From an uncultured Actinomyces sp. (lineage in GTDB: Bacteria > Actinomycetota > Actinomycetes > Actinomycetales > Actinomycetaceae): DNA of 6,614 bases. The translations under genes were made by a program, and so were the position numbers. Of this stretch, positions 1-6,391 are shown piece by piece. The notes beneath the pieces are model-generated. The model saw only the letters and a program-made list of their open reading frames with translations, did not search any database and was not told where the DNA came from. How positions within the stretch are numbered: position 1 is the stretch's first letter; each line of letters starts with the position of its first letter. Location of the stretch: assembly GCA_937926195.1 (NCBI GenBank), contig CALEXZ010000075.1:1-6614 (forward strand). The letters are read 5' to 3'.

Positions 1-949
1 CATCCCGCTGTCCTTCATCCCCGGCTCCTTCTGCGCCAACCCCTGGGACCTCATCACGGCCTACGGTGGTCAGGCGGACAACAACGACCACCGCATCGTC
101 ATTGACCGCAAGGTCGTCTTCACGGCGAGCTCCGAGCAGTGGAAGGCGGGGGTCAAGGCACTGTCCGGCTGGTACCAGGAGGGACTGGTCGATATCGAGT
201 CCTTCTCCCAGGACGACACCGCCTACCTCGCCAAGGGCAAGACCGAGCAGGAGTCGCTCGGCGCGTTCTTCTGGTGGGAGGCCACCGAGTTCGTCGGGGA
301 GGAGCGCGAGGGCCACTACGCCCTGTGCCCGGTCCTGGCCGGTGCCGACGGCGTGCGCCGCGCGTCGGTGTCCAACAACCAGGAGATCTCCCGCGGGGCC
401 TTCGCCATGACCCGCATGTGCCGCTACCAGGCCGCCGTCATGCGCTGGGTGGACCGTATGTACGACCCGGTGATGTCCGCCCAGAACGCCTGGGGCCCCA
501 TCGGTGTCACCTTGCAGTACAACGACGACGGCATGCTCGACCAGCTGCCGGTCGCCGAGGGTGAGTCCGCCGGTGAGCGTCGCCAGAAGGTCGCCCCGGG
601 CGGCCCGAAGGCGACGACGGCTGAGGACTTCCTCACCGTGGTCCTGCCTGAGCCGCGCGCTGCCTTGCGTCAGGAGCAGGTCGCCGCCGAGTATGCTCCT
701 TGGGCTGCCAACGACGCCTTCCCTCCGGTGACCTTCACCAACGCCGAGCTGGACGACCTGTCTCTCATCGACGCGGACATCACGAGCCTGGTCAAGCAGC
801 GTTTCGCGACCTGGGTCGTCAGCGGAGGTATCGACGCTGGCTGGGAGGGCTACCTCGAGGACCTGCGCTCGACGGGCCTGGAGCGGCTCATGGAGATCTA
901 CCAGGCTGCCCTGGACCGCTACTACAAGGAGCTGGACGCACGCTCATGA
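1..949 (+). CDS. Extracellular solute-binding protein of a carbohydrate ABC transporter (5'-truncated, C-terminal 315 aa)
   Basis: The reading frame is open from base 2 to the TGA at 947-949; the N-terminus, with any signal peptide or lipobox, lies before the window. The visible part starts IPLSFIPGSF and ends LDRYYKELDARS. Aromatic-rich stretches (FFWWEATEF, WVDRMYDP) and the C-terminal pattern of a TTG/WVVSG segment, then W-x-GYLEDL, then a helix ending IYQAALDRYY, resemble the LplA/YtcQ-like family 1 sugar-binding proteins. Such proteins are lipid-anchored or secreted and deliver oligosaccharides to two permeases. The stop codon overlaps the start of the GH32 gene (ATGA at 946-949), so both are translated from one mRNA. 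From that neighbour I infer a fructose-containing sugar as ligand; the protein sequence itself does not show the ligand. Permease genes are expected just upstream. Family call is firm, substrate is inference. Confidence 0.85.
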   Translation, partial: IPLSFIPGSFCANPWDLITAYGGQADNNDHRIVIDRKVVFTASSEQWKAGVKALSGWYQEGLVDIESFSQDDTAYLAKGKTEQESLGAFFWWEATEFVGEEREGHYALCPVLAGADGVRRASVSNNQEISRGAFAMTRMCRYQAAVMRWVDRMYDPVMSAQNAWGPIGVTLQYNDDGMLDQLPVAEGESAGERRQKVAPGGPKATTAEDFLTVVLPEPRAALRQEQVAAEYAPWAANDAFPPVTFTNAELDDLSLIDADITSLVKQRFATWVVSGGIDAGWEGYLEDLRSTGLERLMEIYQAALDRYYKELDARS

Positions 950-2556
950 GCACCTCGACGCAGACCACCGCCGTGTGGCCCACGACGCCGGCTCACCGGG
1001 TCGAGGTCGATCCCGCCCTCCAGCGGCAGCGTGCTCAGGCGGACCCGTCCCGTCCTCGCTGGCACGTGACGCCGCCGTGGGGGTGGCTCAACGACCCCAA
1101 CGGCCTGTCGGTCCACCCAGGTCCCGACGGCGAGCCGGTCATCCACCTGTTCTACCAGCACAACTCCCACGCGCCTGTCCACGATCTCATCGAGTGGGGT
1201 CACCAGGTCTCCACCGACCTCGTGCACTGGCGGGACCTGCCTGTCGCCCTGACCCCGGGCCCCGAAGGACCCGATGCCGGGGGGTGCTGGTCGGGCGTCG
1301 TCGTCGACGACCTGCGTCCCGACGGCAGCCGGGTGCCGACGATGGTCTACTCGGGGCAGGCCGACCGGCCCACCCAGACCGCCTGCCTCGCCGTCGCCGA
1401 GCCCGGCGACCCGTGGCTGACCCGCTGGGTCAAGGAGACGGAGACCAACCCGGTCATCGACACCGCGCGCCACTCGGTCGGCCTCGACCTGCCCGTCATG
1501 CGCGACCACAGCGTGTGGCGTGAGAACGGGCGCTGGTACCAGGTCATGGGCTCGGGCCTGCCCGGGCAGGGGCGTGACGGGGCCCAGGCCGGGGCGGCCC
1601 TGTGCTTCTCCAGCGAGGACCTGCGCACCTGGACCTACGAGGGGCCGCTCGCCTTCGGTGACGGGGACGTCAGCGCGACCGGTACCGTGTGGGAGTGCCC
1701 CGAGCTGTGCACCCTCTCCGGGGAGGGAGGTGAGCGTGACCTCCTGACGGTCTCGGCGTGGCACGAGGAGGCGACGATGCGCACGATGTGGATGACCGGC
1801 GAGCGCGCCGGCACCCGTATGCGGGTCGACGACGTCGGGCGCAGCGACCTGGGTGAGAACTACTTCTACGCCCCACAGTCCGTGCTCCTGCCTGACGGCC
1901 GGCGCGTCGTCATCGGCTGGATGCAGCCCAACAGGGACCACGACCAGCGCATCGCCGCCGGGTGGGCCGGGTCCCTGAGCGTGCCGCGCACGATGTCCCT
2001 CGCCGTGGACGGCACCCCCCGGTTCGCTCCGGTGGCTGAGATCGAGGCCCTGCGCGGCACCCGGCTCGTGCAGGCCGAGGGGGAGGGTGCCCGCACCGCC
2101 AGCTTCGCCTCGCGCAGTGTCGACCTCGTCCTGAGCGGGCGCCTGGCGCAGGGCGAGGTCACCGTCGACGTCCTGGCCGACGCCGAGGGTGAGCGCCGCA
2201 CACGCGTGAGCCTGCGCAGGCGCGGGGCGGCCGGCGAGCGGGGACAGGACGCGTGGACCGGCTGGCTCAGCGTCGACCGCTCCGCCTCCGCCCCGGCGGG
2301 CTCCCCCTGGCAGGGGGAGGAGACACGGCTTCTTGAGGGGCCTGTGCCGCTTGGCGCCGACGGTGAGGTGGAGCTGCGTGTGCTGCTCGACCGCTCCAGC
2401 CTGGAGGTCTTCGTCAACGGGCAGCCCCTGTCCGCTCGCGTGGGGGCGGAGCCGGACGACGCGCTCGTCGTCGTCGACGCCCCGGGGCTGGAGGGTGCGG
2501 TGCTGAGCGCCTGGCACATGGAGGACGCCTACACCGACGGACGTCTGGAGCCCTGA
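946..2556 (+). CDS. Glycoside hydrolase family 32 beta-fructosidase, predicted cytoplasmic
   Basis: 536 aa, usual for the family. It hydrolyses terminal beta-fructofuranosyl bonds in sucrose, fructo-oligosaccharides or related sugars. The five-bladed propeller carries WLNDPNG at residues 47-53 (nucleophile D50), WGHQVSTDLVHW at 84-95, CWSG at 114-117, the RD motif at R186-D187 (transition-state stabiliser) and WECPEL at 249-254 (acid/base E250). The C-terminal beta-sandwich is marked by LLDRSSLEVFVNG near 480-492. The usual RDP motif reads RDH here (H188). There is no signal peptide or membrane segment, so the enzyme should act on imported sugar, in keeping with the binding-protein gene that overlaps its start by 4 bases. 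ATG 946 is preferred to upstream in-frame starts because those would run far into the preceding gene; AAGGAG at 926-931 is a rather distant ribosome site, so translational coupling is likely. Whether sucrose, inulin-type or levan-type oligomers are preferred cannot be told. Confidence 0.93.
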   Translation: MSTSTQTTAVWPTTPAHRVEVDPALQRQRAQADPSRPRWHVTPPWGWLNDPNGLSVHPGPDGEPVIHLFYQHNSHAPVHDLIEWGHQVSTDLVHWRDLPVALTPGPEGPDAGGCWSGVVVDDLRPDGSRVPTMVYSGQADRPTQTACLAVAEPGDPWLTRWVKETETNPVIDTARHSVGLDLPVMRDHSVWRENGRWYQVMGSGLPGQGRDGAQAGAALCFSSEDLRTWTYEGPLAFGDGDVSATGTVWECPELCTLSGEGGERDLLTVSAWHEEATMRTMWMTGERAGTRMRVDDVGRSDLGENYFYAPQSVLLPDGRRVVIGWMQPNRDHDQRIAAGWAGSLSVPRTMSLAVDGTPRFAPVAEIEALRGTRLVQAEGEGARTASFASRSVDLVLSGRLAQGEVTVDVLADAEGERRTRVSLRRRGAAGERGQDAWTGWLSVDRSASAPAGSPWQGEETRLLEGPVPLGADGEVELRVLLDRSSLEVFVNGQPLSARVGAEPDDALVVVDAPGLEGAVLSAWHMEDAYTDGRLEP

Positions 2557-2557
2557 G

Positions 2558-3577
2558 ATGGCGCGGGTGACGATCAAGGACGTGGCGCGGGAGGCCGGGG
2601 TGTCGGTGACGACCGTCTCCCAGGCGCTCAACAAGCCCGAGGGCTCGCGTGTCGCCGAGGCGACCCGCGTCCACGTCCGTGCCGTCGCCGAGCGTCTGGG
2701 CTACCGCGCCAACCCCTCCGCCCGGGCACTGCGCACGAGCCGGACGGACACGATCGCCCTCGTGGGCCGCGACCTGGTCACCACCGAGTTCCTGGGCGGG
2801 CTCGTCCGCGGCGCGCAGGACGAGGCCCGCCGCCACGGGGGCATGCTCATCGTCGCGGACACAGGTGACGACGGCGACAACGTCATCCGTCACCTGCGCG
2901 ACCACAGGGTCGACGGCATCATCCTTGGCGCCTTCTACCACCAGGAGCTGACGGTGCCCGCGGCGATGCGGGGTCTGCCGACCATCCTGGTCAACGCCTT
3001 CACCCGGGAGCCCGGCTACTCCTGGGTGGTGCCGGACGAGGAGGCGGGCGGGCGCAGCGCCGCCGAGGTGCTGCTGGCCGCCGGCCACCGTCGGCTCGCC
3101 ATGATCGGTAACCATGACGACATTCCTGCCTCGCGCGGGCGCCGGGCGGGTTTCACCGCCCGCTGCCGCGAGGCGCGGGTCGATCCGGTGGTACGTGAGT
3201 GCGCACCGGACGCTGCCTCCGCCCGGGAGCAGGCGATGCTGCTGCTGTCCGGCCCTGACCGGCCCACCGGCGTGTTCTGCTTCTCTGACGTCATGGCCAT
3301 CGGTGTGTACTTCGCCGCGGTCGGGCTGGGACTGCGCATCCCCGAGGACCTGTCGGTCGTCGGCTTCGACGCCATGGGGCTGATCGACCGCTCCCTCACC
3401 CCGCGCCTGACGTCGGTGGCGCTGCCGCACGCGGAGATGGCCGCCTGGGCGGTCGAGAGGCTCTACGAGCAGCTGGAGGCACGGGGGGTACAGGCCCCGG
3501 GGCGGGTCCCGGTGCGTTGTGAGCGGATCCTTGGGAGGGTCGTCGACGGCGGTTCTGTGGCACCTCCCCGCGGGTGA
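2558..3577 (+). CDS. LacI-family transcriptional repressor, probable regulator of the upstream sugar operon
   Basis: 339 aa, full length for the family. The N-terminal helix-turn-helix spans residues 4-25 (VTIKDVAREAGVSVTTVSQA) and aligns without gaps to E. coli LacI, placing V17, T18 and Q22 at the operator-reading positions. The hinge helix is NPSARALRT at 52-60, with L58 in the place of the minor-groove leucine. The periplasmic-binding-protein-like effector domain runs from about 64 to 335, with typical segments GAQDEARRHG, VDGIILGAF, DEEAGGRSAAEVLLAAGHRR, FSDVMAIGV, IPEDLSVVGFD and TSVALP, and the customary ending near VAPPR. The ATG lies one base after the GH32 stop (TGAGATG) and has GGAG at 2547-2550, seven bases upstream, so start and co-transcription are well supported. 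It likely represses its own operon until the sugar or a cleavage product binds. No operator was found inside the window; it should lie upstream of the transporter genes. Confidence 0.93.
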   Translation: MARVTIKDVAREAGVSVTTVSQALNKPEGSRVAEATRVHVRAVAERLGYRANPSARALRTSRTDTIALVGRDLVTTEFLGGLVRGAQDEARRHGGMLIVADTGDDGDNVIRHLRDHRVDGIILGAFYHQELTVPAAMRGLPTILVNAFTREPGYSWVVPDEEAGGRSAAEVLLAAGHRRLAMIGNHDDIPASRGRRAGFTARCREARVDPVVRECAPDAASAREQAMLLLSGPDRPTGVFCFSDVMAIGVYFAAVGLGLRIPEDLSVVGFDAMGLIDRSLTPRLTSVALPHAEMAAWAVERLYEQLEARGVQAPGRVPVRCERILGRVVDGGSVAPPRG

Positions 3578-3583
3578 GCGGGG
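3566..3583 (+). terminator. GC-only hairpin across the lacI-family stop codon
   Basis: CCCCGC (3566-3571) pairs with GCGGGG (3578-3583) around a six-base loop GGGTGA that contains the stop codon at 3575-3577. It may contribute to 3'-end formation together with the next hairpin. There is no U-tract, and such short GC stems are common by chance in this base composition, so the role is uncertain. Confidence 0.3.
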
Positions 3584-3597
3584 CGCGCCTCGGCAGG

Positions 3598-3616
3598 GCG
3601 GCAGTGGCACTGTCGC
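3598..3616 (+). terminator. Candidate bidirectional terminator hairpin between convergent genes
   Basis: GCGGCAGT (3598-3605) pairs with ACTGTCGC (3609-3616), eight pairs including one G-U, closed by a GGC triloop. It starts 21 bases after the LacI-type stop and lies 94 bases past the xseA stop on the other strand, the right place for a shared terminator. No uridine run follows on either strand, so it would be a non-canonical terminator of the kind often proposed in actinobacteria. The near-symmetry could also make it a protein-binding palindrome. Confidence 0.4.
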
Positions 3617-3618
3617 AG

Positions 3619-3657
3619 GTCTTAGTGCCGTTTCTCGGTGCCGTTATTCGGTGCCGT
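3619..3657. repeat. Three tandem 13-bp repeats with invariant GTGCCGT
   Basis: Three exactly adjacent 13-base units read GTCTTAGTGCCGT, TTCTCGGTGCCGT and TATTCGGTGCCGT. The last seven bases are identical in all three; the first six are pyrimidine-rich and vary. The block is less GC-rich than its surroundings and non-coding on both strands, between the ends of the LacI-type gene and xseA. Function is unknown: it could be an array of protein sites, a replication-slippage remnant or part of a 3'-UTR. Confidence 0.6.
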
Positions 3658-3683
3658 GGGGGAGGGGTCCTTGCGGGAGGGGG
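3658..3683 (+). other. Putative G-quadruplex motif in convergent spacer
   Basis: Four G-runs on the plus strand have lengths 5, 4, 3 and 5 (3658-3662, 3664-3667, 3675-3677, 3679-3683), separated by loops of 1, 7 and 1 bases. This satisfies the usual G3+N1-7 rule. It lies directly after the 13-bp repeats and 27 bases past the xseA stop. It is on the template strand for xseA and would be in the RNA of any read-through from the sugar operon, where it could pause polymerase. Folding in the cell is not shown. Confidence 0.45.
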
Positions 3684-3709
3684 CCGCGCGGGCCGCCAGC
3701 GACGGGGCC

Positions 3710-5041
3710 TCAGGCGGGGGCGGCGACGGTGGGCTTGGTGGTGCCCACGACCTGGGCGACGAGGCGCCCTTCGGCGAGGACGCCCTCCAGGAGGTCGCCC
3801 TTCTTGAGGTCCTGCGCGCTGGTGACGACACCGACGCCCGGCTTGCGCAGGATGGCGTAGCCGCGGTCGAGCACCCCCTGCGGGGACAGAGCCGTCAGCT
3901 GGGCACGGTGCGCCCGCAGGTCCGCGGCCGCCAGGTCGACGGCGGCCCCCAGGGCGCGACGCATCCGGTCGCGGGTGCGCTCGAGCTCGGCCTCCTGGTC
4001 GCGGACGATGAGCGTGGGGTCTGCCATGACGGGGCGCTCGCGGATGCGGTCGAGACGGTTCTGCTCCTCGTCGAGGCGCGCCGTGAGGGCGGAGCGGATG
4101 CGTGAGCGCGCCTGGTCCAGCCCGACCGTCTCCTGGGCCAGGTCCGGCACGATGCGGCGGGCCGCGTCGGTGGGGGTGGAGGCCCGGTAGTCGGCGACGT
4201 CGTCGAGCAGGGGGCGGTCCGTCTCGTGGCCGATGGCTGAGACGAGCGGCGTGCGGCAGGCGGCGGCCGCGCGCACGAGACCCTCGTCGGAGAAGGGAAG
4301 GAGGTCCTCGACGGAGCCGCCGCCGCGGGCGACGACGATGACGTCGACCATGGGGTCTGAGTCGAGCTCCTTGATCGCGGCGGTCACCTGGCTGACGGCG
4401 TGCACGCCCTGGACGGCGACCTCACGGACCTGGAAGGGCAGCCCGGGCCAGCGCAGCCGGGCGTTGACGATGACGTCGTCCTTGGCCTTGGCGTCGCGGC
4501 CGCACACGAGGCCGACCGTGCGGGGCAGGAAGGGCAGGGGGCGCTTGCGCTCGGGTGCGAGCAGGCCCTCGGCGGCGAGCGTGCGGCGCAGCTGCTCGAT
4601 ACGGGCGAGCAGGTCCCCGGTGCCGACGGCGCGCAGGTCATCGAGCTGGAGCTGGAGGGAGCCGCCGCGGGTCCAGAAGGTGGGGCGCCCATGGGCGACC
4701 ACGCGCACGCCGTCGGTGATCTCGGTGCCCATGGCCTGCTCGGAGGCGACCAGGTCACGGCGGTACATGGCGGCGCGCAGGCTGACCTCGGAAGAGACGT
4801 CGCGCAGGGTGAGGAAGGACATGCCGGAGCGGCGGTTGAGCTGTACGACCTGTGCCTCGACCCACACCTCGGTCATGCGGGCGATGTACCCCTCGATCTT
4901 GGAGGACAGCAGCGCCAGGGGCCACGGGTTCTCGGGGGTGGTGTCGCGGGCGAGCCGGGCGGGCTCCTGGACGGTGGCCGGGTTGGCGCGCTGGGCGTCC
5001 GCGCGCTGGGATGCGAGGCTCGGCGAGGGCTGCGTGGTCAC
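3710..5041 (-). CDS. xseA: Exodeoxyribonuclease VII large subunit
   Basis: Catalytic subunit of the nuclease that degrades single-stranded DNA from either end into oligonucleotides, in DNA repair; it normally works with several XseB subunits. Numbering from GTG 5041 gives 443 aa, close to E. coli XseA (456). An N-terminal OB-fold region (about residues 40-140) contains PENPWP, VWVEAQVVQLNRR and MSFLTLRD. The catalytic domain shows GLVCGRDAKAKDDV (about 177-190), VARGGGSVEDLLPFSDEGLVRA in two overlapping pieces (about 238-258) and SAIGHETDRPLLDDVADYRA (about 268-287), then a coiled-coil region and LSPQGVLDRGYAI near the C-terminus. Start choice: GTG at 5039-5041 sits four bases after the rmuC stop; an in-frame GTG at 5096-5098 would add 19 residues (462 aa) and overlap rmuC by 53 bases. 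Neither has a clear Shine-Dalgarno sequence. No xseB follows; the next gene downstream is convergent. Confidence 0.93.
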   Translation of the reverse strand: MTTQPSPSLASQRADAQRANPATVQEPARLARDTTPENPWPLALLSSKIEGYIARMTEVWVEAQVVQLNRRSGMSFLTLRDVSSEVSLRAAMYRRDLVASEQAMGTEITDGVRVVAHGRPTFWTRGGSLQLQLDDLRAVGTGDLLARIEQLRRTLAAEGLLAPERKRPLPFLPRTVGLVCGRDAKAKDDVIVNARLRWPGLPFQVREVAVQGVHAVSQVTAAIKELDSDPMVDVIVVARGGGSVEDLLPFSDEGLVRAAAACRTPLVSAIGHETDRPLLDDVADYRASTPTDAARRIVPDLAQETVGLDQARSRIRSALTARLDEEQNRLDRIRERPVMADPTLIVRDQEAELERTRDRMRRALGAAVDLAAADLRAHRAQLTALSPQGVLDRGYAILRKPGVGVVTSAQDLKKGDLLEGVLAEGRLVAQVVGTTKPTVAAPA

Positions 5042-5045
5042 GGGG

Positions 5046-6374
5046 TCACTGTGCCACGTCAGCGAGCCGTTCCCGTTCGCTGGGGCGCTCCTGCTCACGC
5101 GTGAGCTCGGGGGCGGTGAGCGCGCGGACCTGCGCGTCGTCGGGGGAGACCTGCCGGGGACTGGGCAGGTCGGCGGCCAGGGAGTCGAGGCTGCGGGCGG
5201 TCACCAGGAGCCGCGACTCCAGGGAGGCGACCGTGCGGTTGTAGGAGGCGACCGAGCGCGTGAGGCTCGCCCCCAGCGTATCCAGGTGCCCGGCGACCGT
5301 CCCCAGGCGCTCGTAGAGCGTGCGCCCAAGATCCAGCAGCTCGCGGGCGTCCTCGTTGACGGCCGTGCGCGCCCAGGCGGCCGCACAGGTGCGCAGCAGC
5401 GCCAGCAGGGAGGCGGGGCAGGTCAGCGCCACGCCCTTGCCCAGGGCGTATTCCATGAGCGCCGGGTCCGCCGCCAGGGCCGCCGCCAGCACCGGCTCCG
5501 CCGGGACGAACAGGACGACGAGCTCGGGCGAGGCCCCCAGGGCCCGGTCGTAGCGGCGGGCCGCCAGCGCGTCCACGTGCGAGCGCAGCGCGGCCGCGTG
5601 GGCCGTGAGCAGGCGCCGACGCTCCGCCTCGTCCGGCTCAGCGTCGTCAGACTCGCCCAGGCCCGCCGCCCGCAGGTAGGAGTCCATGGGGGCCTTGGCG
5701 TCCAGGGCGAGGAAGCCGTCCCCCGGAAGGTGGATGACGACGTCGGGACGCGAGCCCGCCCCGGAGCCGGACCCGGTGCCCGAGCCCGCACCTGCCCCGG
5801 CCCCCGTGCCCTCCCCAGCGCCAGCCCCGGAGGCGCGCCCGCGCCCGCCCGGGCGGGAGGCGAGCACCGAGGCGACCGAGCGCTGCTCGGAGAAGTCCAC
5901 GTGCGCCAGCATCCCCGAGGCCTCCAGCACGCGCGCCAGCTCCACCTCACCCCACATGCCGCGACTCGAGCGCGAGCGTAGGGCGCCCGTCAGCGCCGTC
6001 GTCGCCCGACGCAGCCCCTCCTCCGCCAGGGCGGCGGCACGCAGCTGCTCCGAGAGCGTGGCGTGCTGGGCGGCGCGCTCACGCTCCATGAGCTCGACGC
6101 GGGAGCCCACCTGCTCCAGCTGTGCGCGCACCGGCGCCAGCGCCCGCAGGATGGAGCCGTCACGCTCCGCGCGCTCCTCCGCCAGCACCGCCCGGTGCTC
6201 CAGCTCCTCGGCACGTGCCCGCCACTGGGCGGCGTCCGTGCGGGCGCTCGCGGCCTCGTCACGGCCCCCGGCCCGGGCCGCGGTCGAGCGGGCCACCGCC
6301 AGGGCGTAGCCGAGCGCGCCGCCCACGGCGAGACCGACGAGCAGGACGAGGAGGATGAGAGCGGAGGAGGTCAT
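5046..6374 (-). CDS. rmuC: DNA recombination protein RmuC family
   Basis: 442 aa. RmuC proteins are predicted nuclease-fold proteins that limit inversions at short inverted repeats in E. coli; the biochemical activity is not settled. A membrane anchor at residues about 5-27 (LILLVLLVGLAVGGALGYAL) is followed by a charged, Ala/Glu/Arg-rich coiled coil to about 130. The conserved domain then shows RGMWGEVELARVLEASGM (138-155), RPDVVIHLPGDGFLALDAKA (209-228) with PMDSYLRA after it, and ELVVLFVPAEPVLAAALAAD (284-303) followed by LTCPASLLALLRT. These match RmuC core motifs (RG-x-WGE, PDVVI, LDAKAP, FVPAE). A low-complexity Gly-X insertion (183-208) sits between the first two core motifs. The ATG at 6372-6374 places the anchor at the very N-terminus; no good ribosome site precedes it, so a short leader is possible. 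It is followed closely by xseA, suggesting an operon of DNA-processing genes. Confidence 0.9.
   Translation of the reverse strand: MTSSALILLVLLVGLAVGGALGYALAVARSTAARAGGRDEAASARTDAAQWRARAEELEHRAVLAEERAERDGSILRALAPVRAQLEQVGSRVELMERERAAQHATLSEQLRAAALAEEGLRRATTALTGALRSRSSRGMWGEVELARVLEASGMLAHVDFSEQRSVASVLASRPGGRGRASGAGAGEGTGAGAGAGSGTGSGSGAGSRPDVVIHLPGDGFLALDAKAPMDSYLRAAGLGESDDAEPDEAERRRLLTAHAAALRSHVDALAARRYDRALGASPELVVLFVPAEPVLAAALAADPALMEYALGKGVALTCPASLLALLRTCAAAWARTAVNEDARELLDLGRTLYERLGTVAGHLDTLGASLTRSVASYNRTVASLESRLLVTARSLDSLAADLPSPRQVSPDDAQVRALTAPELTREQERPSERERLADVAQ
5751..5828 (-). repeat. Degenerate hexamer repeat encoding (Gly-X)13 within rmuC
   Basis: Thirteen consecutive six-base units on the minus strand encode Gly alternating with Ala, Ser, Thr or Glu (RmuC residues 183-208), without an exception in the Gly positions. 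Being a multiple of three, unit gain or loss would keep the frame. It lies between the WGE and PDVVI core motifs, where a flexible loop would be tolerated. The opposite strand in register reads alternating Pro, a simple consequence of GGN/NCC complementarity. Confidence 0.8.
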
Positions 6375-6391
6375 GGCACGAGGATGACCCG

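Noticed and set aside
1300..1311. Perfect 12-bp palindrome GTCGTCGACGAC inside the GH32 gene
   Set aside because: It arises from GTC and GAC codons for consecutive Val and Asp, which are the preferred codons here; similar strings occur elsewhere in the same genes.
922..2634. 570-codon open frame on the minus strand opposite the GH32 gene
   Set aside because: It mirrors the GC-biased codons of a clearly recognisable GH32 gene, has repetitive Gly/Ala/Pro/His/Arg-rich composition and no family motifs; a typical antisense shadow in high-GC DNA.
2414..3610. 398-codon minus-strand open frame opposite the LacI-type gene
   Set aside because: It is antisense to a full-length LacI-family protein with intact motifs, and is rich in Arg, His and Pro with no domain; not a gene.
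3622..3831. 69-codon minus-strand frame near the xseA 3' end, considered as xseB
   Set aside because: Ser/Pro/Arg low complexity, no XseB-like helical pattern of Glu, Leu and Ala, and mostly inside xseA in another frame.
4233..5981. 582-codon open frame on the plus strand opposite xseA and rmuC
   Set aside because: Composition is Arg/Ser/Gly/Gln-rich without motifs, and it spans two well-supported genes on the other strand. Its alternating-Pro tract is just the complement of the RmuC Gly-X repeat.
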